The notes: generated by a model not told the origin, from the sequence alone. A stretch of 64,000 nucleotides of DNA from Marinobacter sediminicola (GCF_031157525.1 NZ_JAVIXR010000001.1:186001-250000), one strand, 5' to 3'; shown: positions 26,773-35,955, counted from the first letter of the stretch. Made by a program: numbers and translations.

Positions 26773-29115
26773 ATGCCATTTGAGCACGCGAAAAAAGGGA
26801 CGCTTACCAGTAGTCATTGGGGAACCTATCGAGTTCATGCAGATAACGGAAGTATTACCGCTTTAGAAGGGTTCGAGCGGGATGAAGATCCATCGCCCAT
26901 CGGACAAGGTATTGTTGATGTGCTGGACGGGCCCATGCGTATTAAAATGCCAATGATTCGGCGTGGATGGCTGGAAAACGGGCCGGGAAATGCAGGGGGC
27001 GCTCGGGGAGCCGATGAGTTTGTCGAGGTATCCTGGCCTAGAGCAATCAAGTTGGTGGTGGAAGAACTAAATCGTGTGCGCGATCGCTATGGTAACCAGG
27101 CCATCTATGGTGGGTCCTACGGCTGGTCCAGTGCAGGCCGTTTTCATCATGCCCAGAGCCAGCTAAAGAGATTTCTCAACTCGGTTGGTGGGTACACCTA
27201 CTCACTGAATACATACAGCTATGCAGCGGCTGAAGTCACTTTGCCTCACGTGCTCGGGGACTTCTATTCCATGGTCAATGGCGCAACCAGTTGGGACGTT
27301 ATCAAGGAGCACACAAGCCTGTTCGTGGCATTTGGTGGGGCGCCTGCCAAGAATGGCCAGGTGACCAATGGAGGTGTTGGTCGTCATGTGCAGAAGCAGG
27401 GCATGCTGGATGCAGCTTCTAACGGAGTAAAGGTGGTGAATGTTAGCCCCTTGCGTTCAGATGTTCTTGATGAAATGAACGCAGACTGGGTCGCTCTTTA
27501 TCCGGGCAGCGATGTGGCACTTCTCCTGGGTATTGCCCACACCCTCCATACTGAAAATCTGGCAGATACTGAATTCTTATCGACCTATACCGTGGGCTAC
27601 GAACGCTTTCAGCAGTATTTTATGGGCGAGACCGATGGTGTCGTTAAAGACTGCTCTTGGGCCGCGATCAAGACGGGAATCCCAGCTTCTCGCATCCGGG
27701 ATTTGGCGCGAGATATGGCTCGCCAGCGCACAATGATCTCTGTGAGCTGGTCTCTTACCCGACAGGACAACGGTGAGCAACCCTATTGGGCCGCAATCGC
27801 AGTTGCTTCCATGTTGGGGCAGCTTGGGCTGCCTGGCGGTGGTATTGGTTTTGGGTATAGCGCCATGAATGCTATCGGTGCTAATTATCAAGGCATTCCC
27901 GGCGCCTCTCTTCCCCAAGGTAAAAACCCGATAAAGAGCTTTATTCCTGTCGCTAGAGTTACGGACCTGCTTCTCCATCCCGGTAAGCGCTTTGAATACA
28001 ACGGCGTAGTTGGAACCTATCCGGAAATTCGGTTGGTTTACTGGGCGGGTGGCAACCCTTTTCATCACCATCAGGATCTTGTGCGCATGAGAAGGGCATG
28101 GCAGAAGCCCGAAACGATTATTGTCCATGAATGGTGCTGGAACGCTCAGGCTAAACACGCAGATATAGTGCTGCCGGCAGCGACCTTTTTAGAGCGTAAT
28201 GACATCGCTTCATCCAGCCGGGATCCTTTCCTTGTGTACATGCAAAAAGCTGCTGAGCCTGTAGGTCAAAGCCTGACAGACTATGAAATATTCAGCGCGC
28301 TGGCAGAAGAGTTAGGCGCGCGAGAAGCTTTCACAGAAGGCCGCGATGAAGAGCAATGGTTGCAGGTCATTTATGACGAAACCCGGCAAAAAGCGGGTGG
28401 CAGTGGTATTGATTTACCAACTTTTGAAGCGTTCAAGGCAAAGGGGTGGTTCGAGAACTCGATGCCGAAAGAACCACAGGTTTTAATGAAAGCCTTCCGC
28501 GAGAACCCTGCGGCGAATCCACTTGGAACGCCAAGTGGGAAAATAGAGATATTCTCTGAAACTGTCGCTGGCTTCGGTTATGAAGAATGCCCAGGCTTTC
28601 CATTTTGGAGTGAGCCCAAAGAGTGGTTAGGGCAGGAATCCCCCGAATACCCCTTGCACCTGATTTCCAATCAGCCGAAAAACAAACTGCACTCTCAATT
28701 GGATCACGGTTCTTATAGCCGGAAGTCGAAGATAAATGGCCGAGAGCCAGTGGTTATTCACCCGGTTGATGCAAAGGCCAGAAACATTGTAGACGGCAGT
28801 TTGGTTCGCCTTTTCAACGGGCGCGGTGCCTGTTTGTGCTCTGCCGTCGTGAGCGACGAAGTGCGCCCCAGAGTTTTGCAGCTGAGCACGGGGGCATGGT
28901 TTGACCCGCCACAACCGGGAGATTCAGCGATATCTTGCCGGCATGGTAACCCGAATGTTCTTACCCGGGATCAAGGAACATCGCGCCTGGCCCAAGGGCC
29001 GAGTGCATTGTCATGCCTCGTGGAAATTGAATTGTTTGAGGGTGAAGCTTCGGCTATGCCGATGGGCGCCTTTTCGCCTCCCGCAATCCGTAGCGAGCCT
29101 GTTCCGGGTTCATAA
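26773..29115 (+). CDS. Molybdopterin (bis-MGD) oxidoreductase, BisC/TorA/DMSO-reductase family
   Basis: 780-aa molybdoenzyme. TSSHWGTYRVHAD opens the protein as in BisC, without the N-terminal Fe-S cysteines of other members. Ser115 in YGGSYGWSSAGRFHHA is the expected Mo ligand of the S/N-oxide reductase class. Further family signatures are SWSLTRQDNGEQPYWA, GGGIGFGYSAMN, VHEWCWNAQAKHADIVLPAA and LSTGAWFDP. No Tat signal is seen, so it should be cytoplasmic like biotin sulfoxide reductase (about the same length). GAGGG gives the ATG at 26773; a frame open further upstream would run through the operator. The substrate is unknown. A permease follows about 200 bases on. Confidence 0.9.
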   Translation: MPFEHAKKGTLTSSHWGTYRVHADNGSITALEGFERDEDPSPIGQGIVDVLDGPMRIKMPMIRRGWLENGPGNAGGARGADEFVEVSWPRAIKLVVEELNRVRDRYGNQAIYGGSYGWSSAGRFHHAQSQLKRFLNSVGGYTYSLNTYSYAAAEVTLPHVLGDFYSMVNGATSWDVIKEHTSLFVAFGGAPAKNGQVTNGGVGRHVQKQGMLDAASNGVKVVNVSPLRSDVLDEMNADWVALYPGSDVALLLGIAHTLHTENLADTEFLSTYTVGYERFQQYFMGETDGVVKDCSWAAIKTGIPASRIRDLARDMARQRTMISVSWSLTRQDNGEQPYWAAIAVASMLGQLGLPGGGIGFGYSAMNAIGANYQGIPGASLPQGKNPIKSFIPVARVTDLLLHPGKRFEYNGVVGTYPEIRLVYWAGGNPFHHHQDLVRMRRAWQKPETIIVHEWCWNAQAKHADIVLPAATFLERNDIASSSRDPFLVYMQKAAEPVGQSLTDYEIFSALAEELGAREAFTEGRDEEQWLQVIYDETRQKAGGSGIDLPTFEAFKAKGWFENSMPKEPQVLMKAFRENPAANPLGTPSGKIEIFSETVAGFGYEECPGFPFWSEPKEWLGQESPEYPLHLISNQPKNKLHSQLDHGSYSRKSKINGREPVVIHPVDAKARNIVDGSLVRLFNGRGACLCSAVVSDEVRPRVLQLSTGAWFDPPQPGDSAISCRHGNPNVLTRDQGTSRLAQGPSALSCLVEIELFEGEASAMPMGAFSPPAIRSEPVPGS

Positions 29116-29211
29116 ACCTCCAGTTTTTAAACTGTGTAACACCTGGTCAGTGACAAGAAATGTACTCGTGCTATTGAGCAGCACCCGGAGATAAATACAC
29201 TCGCCCACTTT

Positions 29212-29231
29212 ATCGAGTAAAAACCCTTGAT
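29212..29231. promoter_or_regulatory. Degenerate palindromic operator, site 3
   Basis: ATCGAGTA (29212-29219), AAAA, CCCTTGAT (29224-29231), upstream of the permease gene. The left half matches site 2 at seven of eight positions and the right half at five of eight. TATTAA (29240-29245) lies eight bases later, the same geometry as sites 1 and 2. A flanking repeat CCCACTT / AAGTGGG (29204-29210, 29233-29239) encloses it. Confidence 0.4.
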
Positions 29232-29317
29232 CAAGTGGGTATTAATGACTAGTATTTGGGTGGGAATAGTCTCTTCCCTATGCAATTCGAAACTCAGTTG
29301 GATGGAGAACAACAACA

Positions 29318-30715
29318 ATGTCCCTAAAAAAGAGATCAACTGGCGGTGAGCAGCCGTCAGCCTTGGGCGCACTGAACCTTCGTGTGCCCTTTGTGCATTA
29401 CAAAATTGAGATTCCGGATATTCTGCAAGGTGCGATCTTGTGTGTCGTTCCGCTGAGTATTACCGCACTGATGACATCTGTTCTGGGGATTCCGTTTGAA
29501 ATTGCCGTTGCTTTTGTCCTCCTCAACAACATTCTCTATCTGGTACACACGCATTTCGGTGATCCCACGGTTGCCGGTTGGATTACAGCCGGGATTCCGC
29601 TGTATGTAGCCTTCTTGTCGAGCTACCCAGAGGGGGACGCCAGAATACTGGCGTTAATTGCCTTACAGTTAACCGTCTCAGCTATATTTCTTGGTCTGGG
29701 GGTGTTCAAGGGGGCTGATGCGCTGGTGCGGAAAATGCCTGCGTCACTGAAATCAGGCATTTTAATCGGTGCGGGTATTTCGGCCATCATGGGCGAGTTT
29801 GGCGCGGATGGCCGTGTCTGGACAATGCCGATTACCATCTTGACGGGCGCTGTTTTGGGCTTTTTTATGTTGTTCTCAGAGACAGCAAGCCCACTTCGTG
29901 CCCGATACGGCTTCTTTCGCTTTGTCGCCCAATACGGCATAGCTGTGCCTTTTCTGATTGCTTATGTTTTGGGCCTTATTATCGGTGAGGTGGATGCGCC
30001 TGTTATTGAGTGGGGTTTTACCACCATTCCTTTGGGCACTATCTTGCGAGACTACAGCGTGTTCGGGCTGGGCATGCCGCCACTGCAATACTTTATTGAT
30101 GCGATTCCTCTTGCGCTGGCGGCTTATATTATTGCCTTTGGCGACATATTGGTTATGGATTCTTTGTTCAAGAATGCTGATGCTGTTCGCAAGGACGAAA
30201 AATTGGTTTTCAGCCCGCGCCGGAACAGCATCATCGTGGGTATTCGCAATTTGGTGCACGGAATCTTTGCACCCTTTATCAGCCTATCTGGCCCAGCGTG
30301 GACCGGTGGTCAAGCGTTGGTGATTAATCGCTACATGAATAACCCACGTTCGGTGATGGACAGCTATTGGGGTGGTGCGACCAGCCTGTACTGGGGCATG
30401 ACCATTGCCGTTGTGTTGGTTCCTGTTGTGACGTTATTCAAGCCTGGTCTCAATATCGGCATGGCGCTTACGTTACTGATCCAGGGGTATCTGTGTGGGT
30501 ATCTCGCCATCGAAATGCTTGATCGTCAGACCAATCTTGAGCGTGGCATCGCGGTTATTGTCGGTTCCGTACTTGCCGTGCAGGGAGCCGCCTGGGGGTT
30601 GGGTGTCGGGCTTGTACTCTGGTTCTTCCTGGAGAAGAACTGGTTTGCGGATGCATACGTTGCAAAGCATCACGATGACGAAATGGCAGACGATACCGCA
30701 ACCGAACAACGTTAG
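29318..30715 (+). CDS. Solute carrier family 23-like (NCS2-type) permease
   Basis: 465-aa polytopic inner-membrane protein with roughly twelve hydrophobic segments. The region AFGDILVMDSLF followed by a Pro/Gly-rich SLSGPAWTGGQALVINRYM resembles the substrate helices of nucleobase/ascorbate (NCS2) or SulP transporters, but the match is distant. GGAGA lies before the ATG. It is between the molybdoenzyme and an acyl-CoA ligase-like gene on the same strand, with 202 bases upstream holding its own likely promoter. The substrate cannot be inferred; a purine, an organic anion or a sulfur compound are all open. Confidence 0.7.
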   Translation: MSLKKRSTGGEQPSALGALNLRVPFVHYKIEIPDILQGAILCVVPLSITALMTSVLGIPFEIAVAFVLLNNILYLVHTHFGDPTVAGWITAGIPLYVAFLSSYPEGDARILALIALQLTVSAIFLGLGVFKGADALVRKMPASLKSGILIGAGISAIMGEFGADGRVWTMPITILTGAVLGFFMLFSETASPLRARYGFFRFVAQYGIAVPFLIAYVLGLIIGEVDAPVIEWGFTTIPLGTILRDYSVFGLGMPPLQYFIDAIPLALAAYIIAFGDILVMDSLFKNADAVRKDEKLVFSPRRNSIIVGIRNLVHGIFAPFISLSGPAWTGGQALVINRYMNNPRSVMDSYWGGATSLYWGMTIAVVLVPVVTLFKPGLNIGMALTLLIQGYLCGYLAIEMLDRQTNLERGIAVIVGSVLAVQGAAWGLGVGLVLWFFLEKNWFADAYVAKHHDDEMADDTATEQR

Positions 30716-30763
30716 TTGATTGCGGCAAAGCACGTTTGAACGAACAACTAAGGGTTTAAAGTA

Positions 30764-32389
30764 ATGGATAATATGTTTGAGCTCGGGCTCGATAAAACAG
30801 ACGCTAGCTACACGCCCCTCACGCCGATTTCTTTTATACAGAGAACGGCCCTGGCGCACCCAACCCGCACCGCGGTTATCCACGGCAGCGTCCGTCGGAC
30901 ATGGGCCGAAACCTACCAACGCTGCTTAAAGTTGGCATCTGCCCTGCGAAAACTGGGCGTTCGGAAAGGGGACACAGTAGCGGCACTCCTGCCAAATATC
31001 CCCGAAATGCTGGAACTGCATTTTGCGGTGCCAATGATTGGAGCTGTTCTGAACGCCCAGAACACCCGGCTTGATTCCAAAACCATGACCTTCATGCTCA
31101 ACCATGGGCGTGCAAAAGTGTTCTTTACCGACATGGAGTACAGTGATCGGTCCCGTGATGCTCTTGTCGGTTGTGATGCCAAGCCGATTGTTATTGATGT
31201 TGATGATCCTAATTTCGCTGGTGGCGAACTGATCGGCAAGATGACCTACGAAGATTTGCTGGCGACGGGTGATGACGATTTCGCGTGGGATATGCCTGAC
31301 GACGAGTGGCAGGCAATTGCCCTGAACTACACGTCAGGCACTACCGGGAATCCAAAAGGTGTGGTTTACCATCATCGTGGCGCGCACCTGAACGCTTTGA
31401 GCAATATCATTGGCTTTGGGTTGCCATCAGGTGCGGTTTATCTCTGGACGCTGCCGATGTTTCATTGCAACGGTTGGTGTTATCCATGGGCGGTAACCGC
31501 TGTAGCAGGCACTCATGTGTGCCTGCGATCTCCACAACCGAAGCCAATATACGATGCCATCGCCGAGCACGGGGTAACTCATCTTTGCGCGGCACCGGTT
31601 GTGTTGAATATGCTTATCAACGCCCCTGAAGAATATAAAAAGCCGTTCAGCCAGCATGTAACCGCAGCTACCGGTGGTGCTGCACCTCCAGCCGCAACGA
31701 TTGCAGCTATGGAATCCATGGGGGTGAAAGTAGTACACCTGTATGGCTTGACAGAAACCTATGGCCCCAGCTTGATCTGTGAGTTCCAGGATGAGTGGCA
31801 TTCTCTGGATGGCAAGGGCAAAGCGGCGAAAATGGCTCGGCAGGGGATATTGTCATTGTCCATGGCAGACATGATGGTGGCAGATCCCGTGACTCTCCAG
31901 CCAGTAGAAAAGAACGGCACGGCGATTGGTGAGCTGTTTGTTCGGGGTAACTCCGTTATGAAGGGGTATCTGAACAACCCGGAGGAAACTACCAAATCCT
32001 TCGGCGGAGGCTGGTTCCATACTGGAGATTTGGGGGTATGGCACACCGACGGTTACGTGGAAATTAAAGACCGCTCCAAAGATATTATCATTTCGGGTGG
32101 AGAGAATATTTCGACCCTTGAGGTGGAAAGTACGCTCTACGATCATCCTGCGGTACTGGAAGCAGCGGTTGTTGCAGCACCCGACAACCACTGGGGTGAA
32201 ATACCCTGTGCGTTTATCACCTTGAAATCCGGCAACGATCACCTCACGGCAGCGGACATTGAAACCTATTGCCGGGCAAATCTAGCAGGCTTCAAAGTAC
32301 CCAAGAAAATTGTATTTATGGATGACTTGCCAAAGACATCGACGGGGAAATTGCAGAAGCACGTGCTGAGGAGTCAGCTTACCGGTTAA
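30764..32389 (+). CDS. AMP-dependent acyl-CoA ligase (AlkK/DmdB-like)
   Basis: 541-aa member of the ANL superfamily that activates a carboxylate with ATP and CoA. The ATP loop LNYTSGTTGNPKGVVYHH, GLTETYGPS, the hinge FHTGDLGVWHTDGYVEIKDR and the C-terminal lysine in KTSTGKLQKHVLR are intact. The overall form fits medium-chain fatty-acid ligases of the AlkK type, which are close to DmdB (methylmercaptopropionate-CoA ligase). It starts 48 bases after the permease and ends at a strong terminator. Substrate assignment needs context; ligases of this group are promiscuous. Confidence 0.9.
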   Translation: MDNMFELGLDKTDASYTPLTPISFIQRTALAHPTRTAVIHGSVRRTWAETYQRCLKLASALRKLGVRKGDTVAALLPNIPEMLELHFAVPMIGAVLNAQNTRLDSKTMTFMLNHGRAKVFFTDMEYSDRSRDALVGCDAKPIVIDVDDPNFAGGELIGKMTYEDLLATGDDDFAWDMPDDEWQAIALNYTSGTTGNPKGVVYHHRGAHLNALSNIIGFGLPSGAVYLWTLPMFHCNGWCYPWAVTAVAGTHVCLRSPQPKPIYDAIAEHGVTHLCAAPVVLNMLINAPEEYKKPFSQHVTAATGGAAPPAATIAAMESMGVKVVHLYGLTETYGPSLICEFQDEWHSLDGKGKAAKMARQGILSLSMADMMVADPVTLQPVEKNGTAIGELFVRGNSVMKGYLNNPEETTKSFGGGWFHTGDLGVWHTDGYVEIKDRSKDIIISGGENISTLEVESTLYDHPAVLEAAVVAAPDNHWGEIPCAFITLKSGNDHLTAADIETYCRANLAGFKVPKKIVFMDDLPKTSTGKLQKHVLRSQLTG

Positions 32390-32422
32390 GAATGAGCGTG
32401 TATTAATTTGACGATGACATTT

Positions 32423-32446
32423 CCCCGGCCCATGCCGGGGTTTTTT
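32423..32446 (+). terminator. Rho-independent terminator after the acyl-CoA ligase
   Basis: CCCCGGC (32423-32429), CCAT loop, GCCGGGG (32434-32440), then six T. It closes the permease-ligase unit. Confidence 0.92.
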
Positions 32447-32593
32447 GTAAGTGCGCTCAGGAAAAGTAGATTGGCATTCTGATTGCTGAGGAGGCTGCAG
32501 CTGGCATATTTCGTCGATTGGTGCTCACGCTGTTTTATTCAAAACAATCTCTTCATACTGCTGGTCGGTTTTCGTTGGTGAGAGGGGAATGTC

Positions 32594-33496
32594 GTGTCTA
32601 GGGCGTTTGGATTGGTGTGTTTAGTGACTGTTGTGATGTTGTCAGGTTGTAATTCCGAACAAAAATCGGAAAGCGTCGATGGTGCAACGGATGGTTTGGA
32701 TAAAGAGATTGGCTTGGCTACGGAGAATCCTTTCGGTGAAATCTCGCTCGCGCTCAAGCCCGCACAACTCGACTGGATTGGCCAGAAAATATTTCAGAAC
32801 GAGTGTGCCGGCCAGTTTCAGTGTCTTGTCCATTGGAACGACGGAGAGGCTTTTCCCTCTCTGGGTATTGGCCACTTTATCTGGTATCCGGAAGGTGTTA
32901 ACGAGCGATTTGTGGAGAGTTTTCCGGCGCTTGTCGAATACATGAAACAGCGCCAACTCAACATTCCCTCATGGTTGAGGGAGCTTGAGCCCTTTAATGC
33001 GCCCTGGGCAGATAAGGCTTCTTTTGACGCTGTCGAAAATTCCGTCAATGTTGCCGAACTACGGGAATTCCTGGCGGGCACTCAGGGCATTCAGGCGGAG
33101 TTTATTGTTCGGCGAGCCAAAACCTCATTTGCCAAGATCGTCGAGTCTGTGCCTGAAGACCAGAAAACCCGATTGAAAGCTGATTTGGAAGTTCTGAGCT
33201 CCACCCCGGGTGGAATTTATGCCTTGATAGATTATGTCAACTTCAAGGGCGAGGGCCTTTCAGGCGCGGAGCGATATGACGGAAAGGGTTGGGGGCTTCA
33301 ACAGGTACTTCTGGCTATGGAGCCTAACCCTGACATCGCAACATTAGCTCGGTTCCGGGCGGCGGCAGCAAAAGTTCTCACCAGAAGAGCTGAAAACGCA
33401 GTGAATCCGATTGAAAAAAACCGCTGGCTAAAAGGTTGGTTAAGGCGTCTCGAAACCTACAGGCAGCCAGACGGCGAAATCAGCTCCGCAGAATAA
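32594..33496 (+). CDS. Lipoprotein of unknown function, possibly lysozyme-like
   Basis: 300-aa protein starting at GTG, six bases after GAGGGG. The signal peptide ends in the lipobox LSGC, so the mature protein should be lipid-anchored. The stretch QNECAGQFQCLVHWNDGEAF, then LGIGHFIWYPEG, has an early Glu and a GIGH turn reminiscent of lysozyme-like folds. A later LIDYVNFKGEGL and GWGLQQVLLAM are conserved-looking. I do not recognise a named family with certainty. It stands alone between the ligase terminator and the amino-acid transporter. A murein-degrading role is a guess. Confidence 0.7.
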   Translation: MSRAFGLVCLVTVVMLSGCNSEQKSESVDGATDGLDKEIGLATENPFGEISLALKPAQLDWIGQKIFQNECAGQFQCLVHWNDGEAFPSLGIGHFIWYPEGVNERFVESFPALVEYMKQRQLNIPSWLRELEPFNAPWADKASFDAVENSVNVAELREFLAGTQGIQAEFIVRRAKTSFAKIVESVPEDQKTRLKADLEVLSSTPGGIYALIDYVNFKGEGLSGAERYDGKGWGLQQVLLAMEPNPDIATLARFRAAAAKVLTRRAENAVNPIEKNRWLKGWLRRLETYRQPDGEISSAE

Positions 33497-33654
33497 GTTG
33501 ATAAAAATTCGTTGTTTTCCTGAACTTTGTCTATCTTGTAATGACATGTAACTGTGCTGCTTTCTCTGTGTTGTGTCGATGTATGCGACGCACTTAATTT
33601 TGGCGTGGATTCATGGTCTCAGGCAAGTAACCAATAAACGTTCGGAGAATAACA

Positions 33655-34680
33655 ATGAAAAGAATGATACTGGTAGCGCTTGGCATGACGTTTGTTGCGG
33701 GTGCACTCTCGACGACAGGTGTTCTCGCGGCAACAACCCTGGAAAGCGTGAAGGCGAAAGGCCACCTGCAGTGTGGTGTGACCAGCGGGCTTCCTGGATT
33801 CTCCCAGCCAGATGAAAAAGGCAACTGGACGGGCATCGATGTGGACACCTGTCGGGCAGTAGCTGCAGCAGTTTTCGGAGATGCCAAGGCCGTAGAATTT
33901 ACGCCGTTGACCGCTAAGGAGCGATTTACTGCGCTGCAGTCGGGCGAGATTGACATGCTGTCCCGAAACACCACATGGACGCTTACCCGGGATGTGTCAC
34001 TGGGGCTTAACTTTGCTGGCGTGAACTACTACGACGGGCAGGGTTTCCTGATTAACAAGGACATTGGCGTAGACGATGCAGAGCAGCTTGACGGCGCCAC
34101 CGTGTGCATTCAGTCAGGCACAACGTCCGAGTTGAACCTCGCTGATTATTTCAGGGCTAAAGGCATGAAGTTCAAGCCGATCGTGTTTGATACATCCGAG
34201 CAGACCGTCCAGGGTTTTGCTGCAGGCCGGTGCGATGTACTGACGTCTGACCGTTCCCAGCTCGCGGCTTTGCGCTCCAAGCTGGCCGATCCCAACACCG
34301 CAAAGATACTGCCCAATACGATTTCAAAGGAGCCTCTTGGCCCTGTGGTTCGTCAAGGTGACGATCAGTGGTTCAACATCGTCAAATGGGTGTTGTTTGC
34401 CCAGATCAACGCTGAGGAACTGGGCATTACCATGGATAACGTGGGCGAGATGTTGAAGTCGGATAACCCGAACGTCCAGCGCTTGTTGGGAACCGATGGT
34501 GACATGGGCGCTAAACTGGGGCTACCGGATGACTTTGGTCATGCCATTGTTAAACAGGTTGGAAACTACGGCGAAATGTACGATCGCAACGTAGGGCCTG
34601 ATACAGCCCTTGGTCTTGAGCGAGGAATCAACGCTCTCTGGACTAATGGCGGTATCCTCTACGCGCCGCCAGTGCGCTGA
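33655..34680 (+). CDS. aapJ: General L-amino acid ABC transporter, periplasmic binding protein
   Basis: 341-aa periplasmic solute-binding protein (family 3). The signal peptide ends near VLA. The mature part begins TTLESVKAKGHLQCGVTSGLPGF, and the segments GIDVDTCRAVAAAVFGDA, FTALQSGEIDMLSRNTTWT and GATVCIQSGTTSELNLADYF are typical of AapJ. GGAG precedes the ATG. It leads a four-gene operon with two permeases and an ATPase. A long inverted repeat lies directly after it. Confidence 0.94.
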   Translation: MKRMILVALGMTFVAGALSTTGVLAATTLESVKAKGHLQCGVTSGLPGFSQPDEKGNWTGIDVDTCRAVAAAVFGDAKAVEFTPLTAKERFTALQSGEIDMLSRNTTWTLTRDVSLGLNFAGVNYYDGQGFLINKDIGVDDAEQLDGATVCIQSGTTSELNLADYFRAKGMKFKPIVFDTSEQTVQGFAAGRCDVLTSDRSQLAALRSKLADPNTAKILPNTISKEPLGPVVRQGDDQWFNIVKWVLFAQINAEELGITMDNVGEMLKSDNPNVQRLLGTDGDMGAKLGLPDDFGHAIVKQVGNYGEMYDRNVGPDTALGLERGINALWTNGGILYAPPVR

Positions 34681-34683
34681 TAT

Positions 34684-34759
34684 CTGAAAAGCTATGCCGG
34701 GGTCTTCGTGGGGCCTCGGTGTTTACTCTGGCGCAGTTTAATGCAGGGAAGCTTTTCAG
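34684..34759 (+). repeat. Long-range inverted repeat between aapJ and aapQ
   Basis: CTGAAAAGCT (34684-34693) is perfectly repeated inverted as AGCTTTTCAG (34750-34759), with GC-rich sequence between. The right arm ends inside the AGGA ribosome site of aapQ (start 34768). In the mRNA this could protect the aapJ 3' end and dampen aapQ translation, giving excess binding protein. Confidence 0.55.
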
Positions 34760-34767
34760 GATAATGC

Positions 34768-35955
34768 ATGAAAAAACAATCTATTGATTCCATATCCGCC
34801 AGGCCCAAACCCTGGTACGACCCGCGCATTCGAGCACTGTTTTTTCAGGTTGTTACGTTGGGCGTCGTGTTTTGGGCCGGCTGGGTTCTGATTGACAATA
34901 CTCTCTCGAATATGCAAAGCCGTGGCATCAGCACCGGTTTCGGATTCCTTGATGAGACTGCCGGCTTCGGCATCATCATGCACCTGGTGCCCTTTGATGC
35001 AACCATGTCATATGGGCGCACATTCTGGGTGGGTTTGACCAATACCCTTCTGGTGTCAGCCATGGGTGTCGTTGCTGCGACCATCATTGGGTTCCTGGTT
35101 GGTGTTGCACGCCTGTCGAGTAACTGGCTGGTGGCTAAAATCGCGCTGGTCTATATCGAAGTCATTCGCAATATCCCGCTGTTGCTCCAGATATTTTTTT
35201 GGTACTTCGCAGTGCTCGCCAGCCTTCCAGCGCCACGACAGAGTGTGGAGGTTGGCGGTGCATTTTTCTTGAATAATCGGGGTCTGTATTTGCCCGGGCC
35301 GGTAACTCAGGACGGCTTCGGGCTGGTTTGGGGAGCACTTCTGGTAGCCATTGCGGCGGTTTTTGGCTTGCGGAGCTGGACCAAAAAACGTCAGAAGGCG
35401 AGTGGCCAGCTCTTTCCGACAGTCAAGGTAAGCATCGCGATTCTGGTTCTTTTACCACTTATCGCGTTTTTTTTGGCGGGCCAACCTCTGGAATGGGATT
35501 TACCTGCATTGAAAGGGTTCAATTTTGGCGGAGGGATTTCGCTAATCCCCGAGTTGGCCGCTCTTTGGGTTGCGCTCTCGCTTTATACGGCGAGCTTTAT
35601 TGCGGAAATTGTACGCTCGGGCATTCTGGCGGTCAGCAAGGGCCAAACAGAAGCATCCAAAGCCCTTGGTTTACCAAATGGCCTGACTCTGAGGCTGATT
35701 ATTATCCCCCAGGCGATGCGCGTAATTATTCCGCCGCTCACCAGCCAGTATCTGAACCTCGTCAAAAACTCTTCACTGGCGACAGCCATCGGTTACCCGG
35801 ATCTGGTTTCTGTATTTATGGGCACCACCCTGAATCAAACAGGCCAGGCGGTAGAAGTTGTTGCCATAACGATGGGCGTATACCTCACGATCAGTCTGCT
35901 GATTTCACTGCTCATGAATCTCTATAACCGGGCTGTCGAGATCAAGGAGCGATGA
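34768..35955 (+). CDS. aapQ: General L-amino acid ABC transporter permease
   Basis: 395-aa inner-membrane permease of the polar amino-acid family. It has an N-terminal extension with extra helices as in AapQ. The motifs YIEVIRNIPLLLQIFFWYFA and, in the C-terminal third, ASKALGLPNGLTLRLIIIPQ (the EAA loop that contacts the ATPase) are clear. AGGA lies seven bases before the ATG. Its TGA overlaps the beginning of aapM. Confidence 0.94.
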   Translation: MKKQSIDSISARPKPWYDPRIRALFFQVVTLGVVFWAGWVLIDNTLSNMQSRGISTGFGFLDETAGFGIIMHLVPFDATMSYGRTFWVGLTNTLLVSAMGVVAATIIGFLVGVARLSSNWLVAKIALVYIEVIRNIPLLLQIFFWYFAVLASLPAPRQSVEVGGAFFLNNRGLYLPGPVTQDGFGLVWGALLVAIAAVFGLRSWTKKRQKASGQLFPTVKVSIAILVLLPLIAFFLAGQPLEWDLPALKGFNFGGGISLIPELAALWVALSLYTASFIAEIVRSGILAVSKGQTEASKALGLPNGLTLRLIIIPQAMRVIIPPLTSQYLNLVKNSSLATAIGYPDLVSVFMGTTLNQTGQAVEVVAITMGVYLTISLLISLLMNLYNRAVEIKER

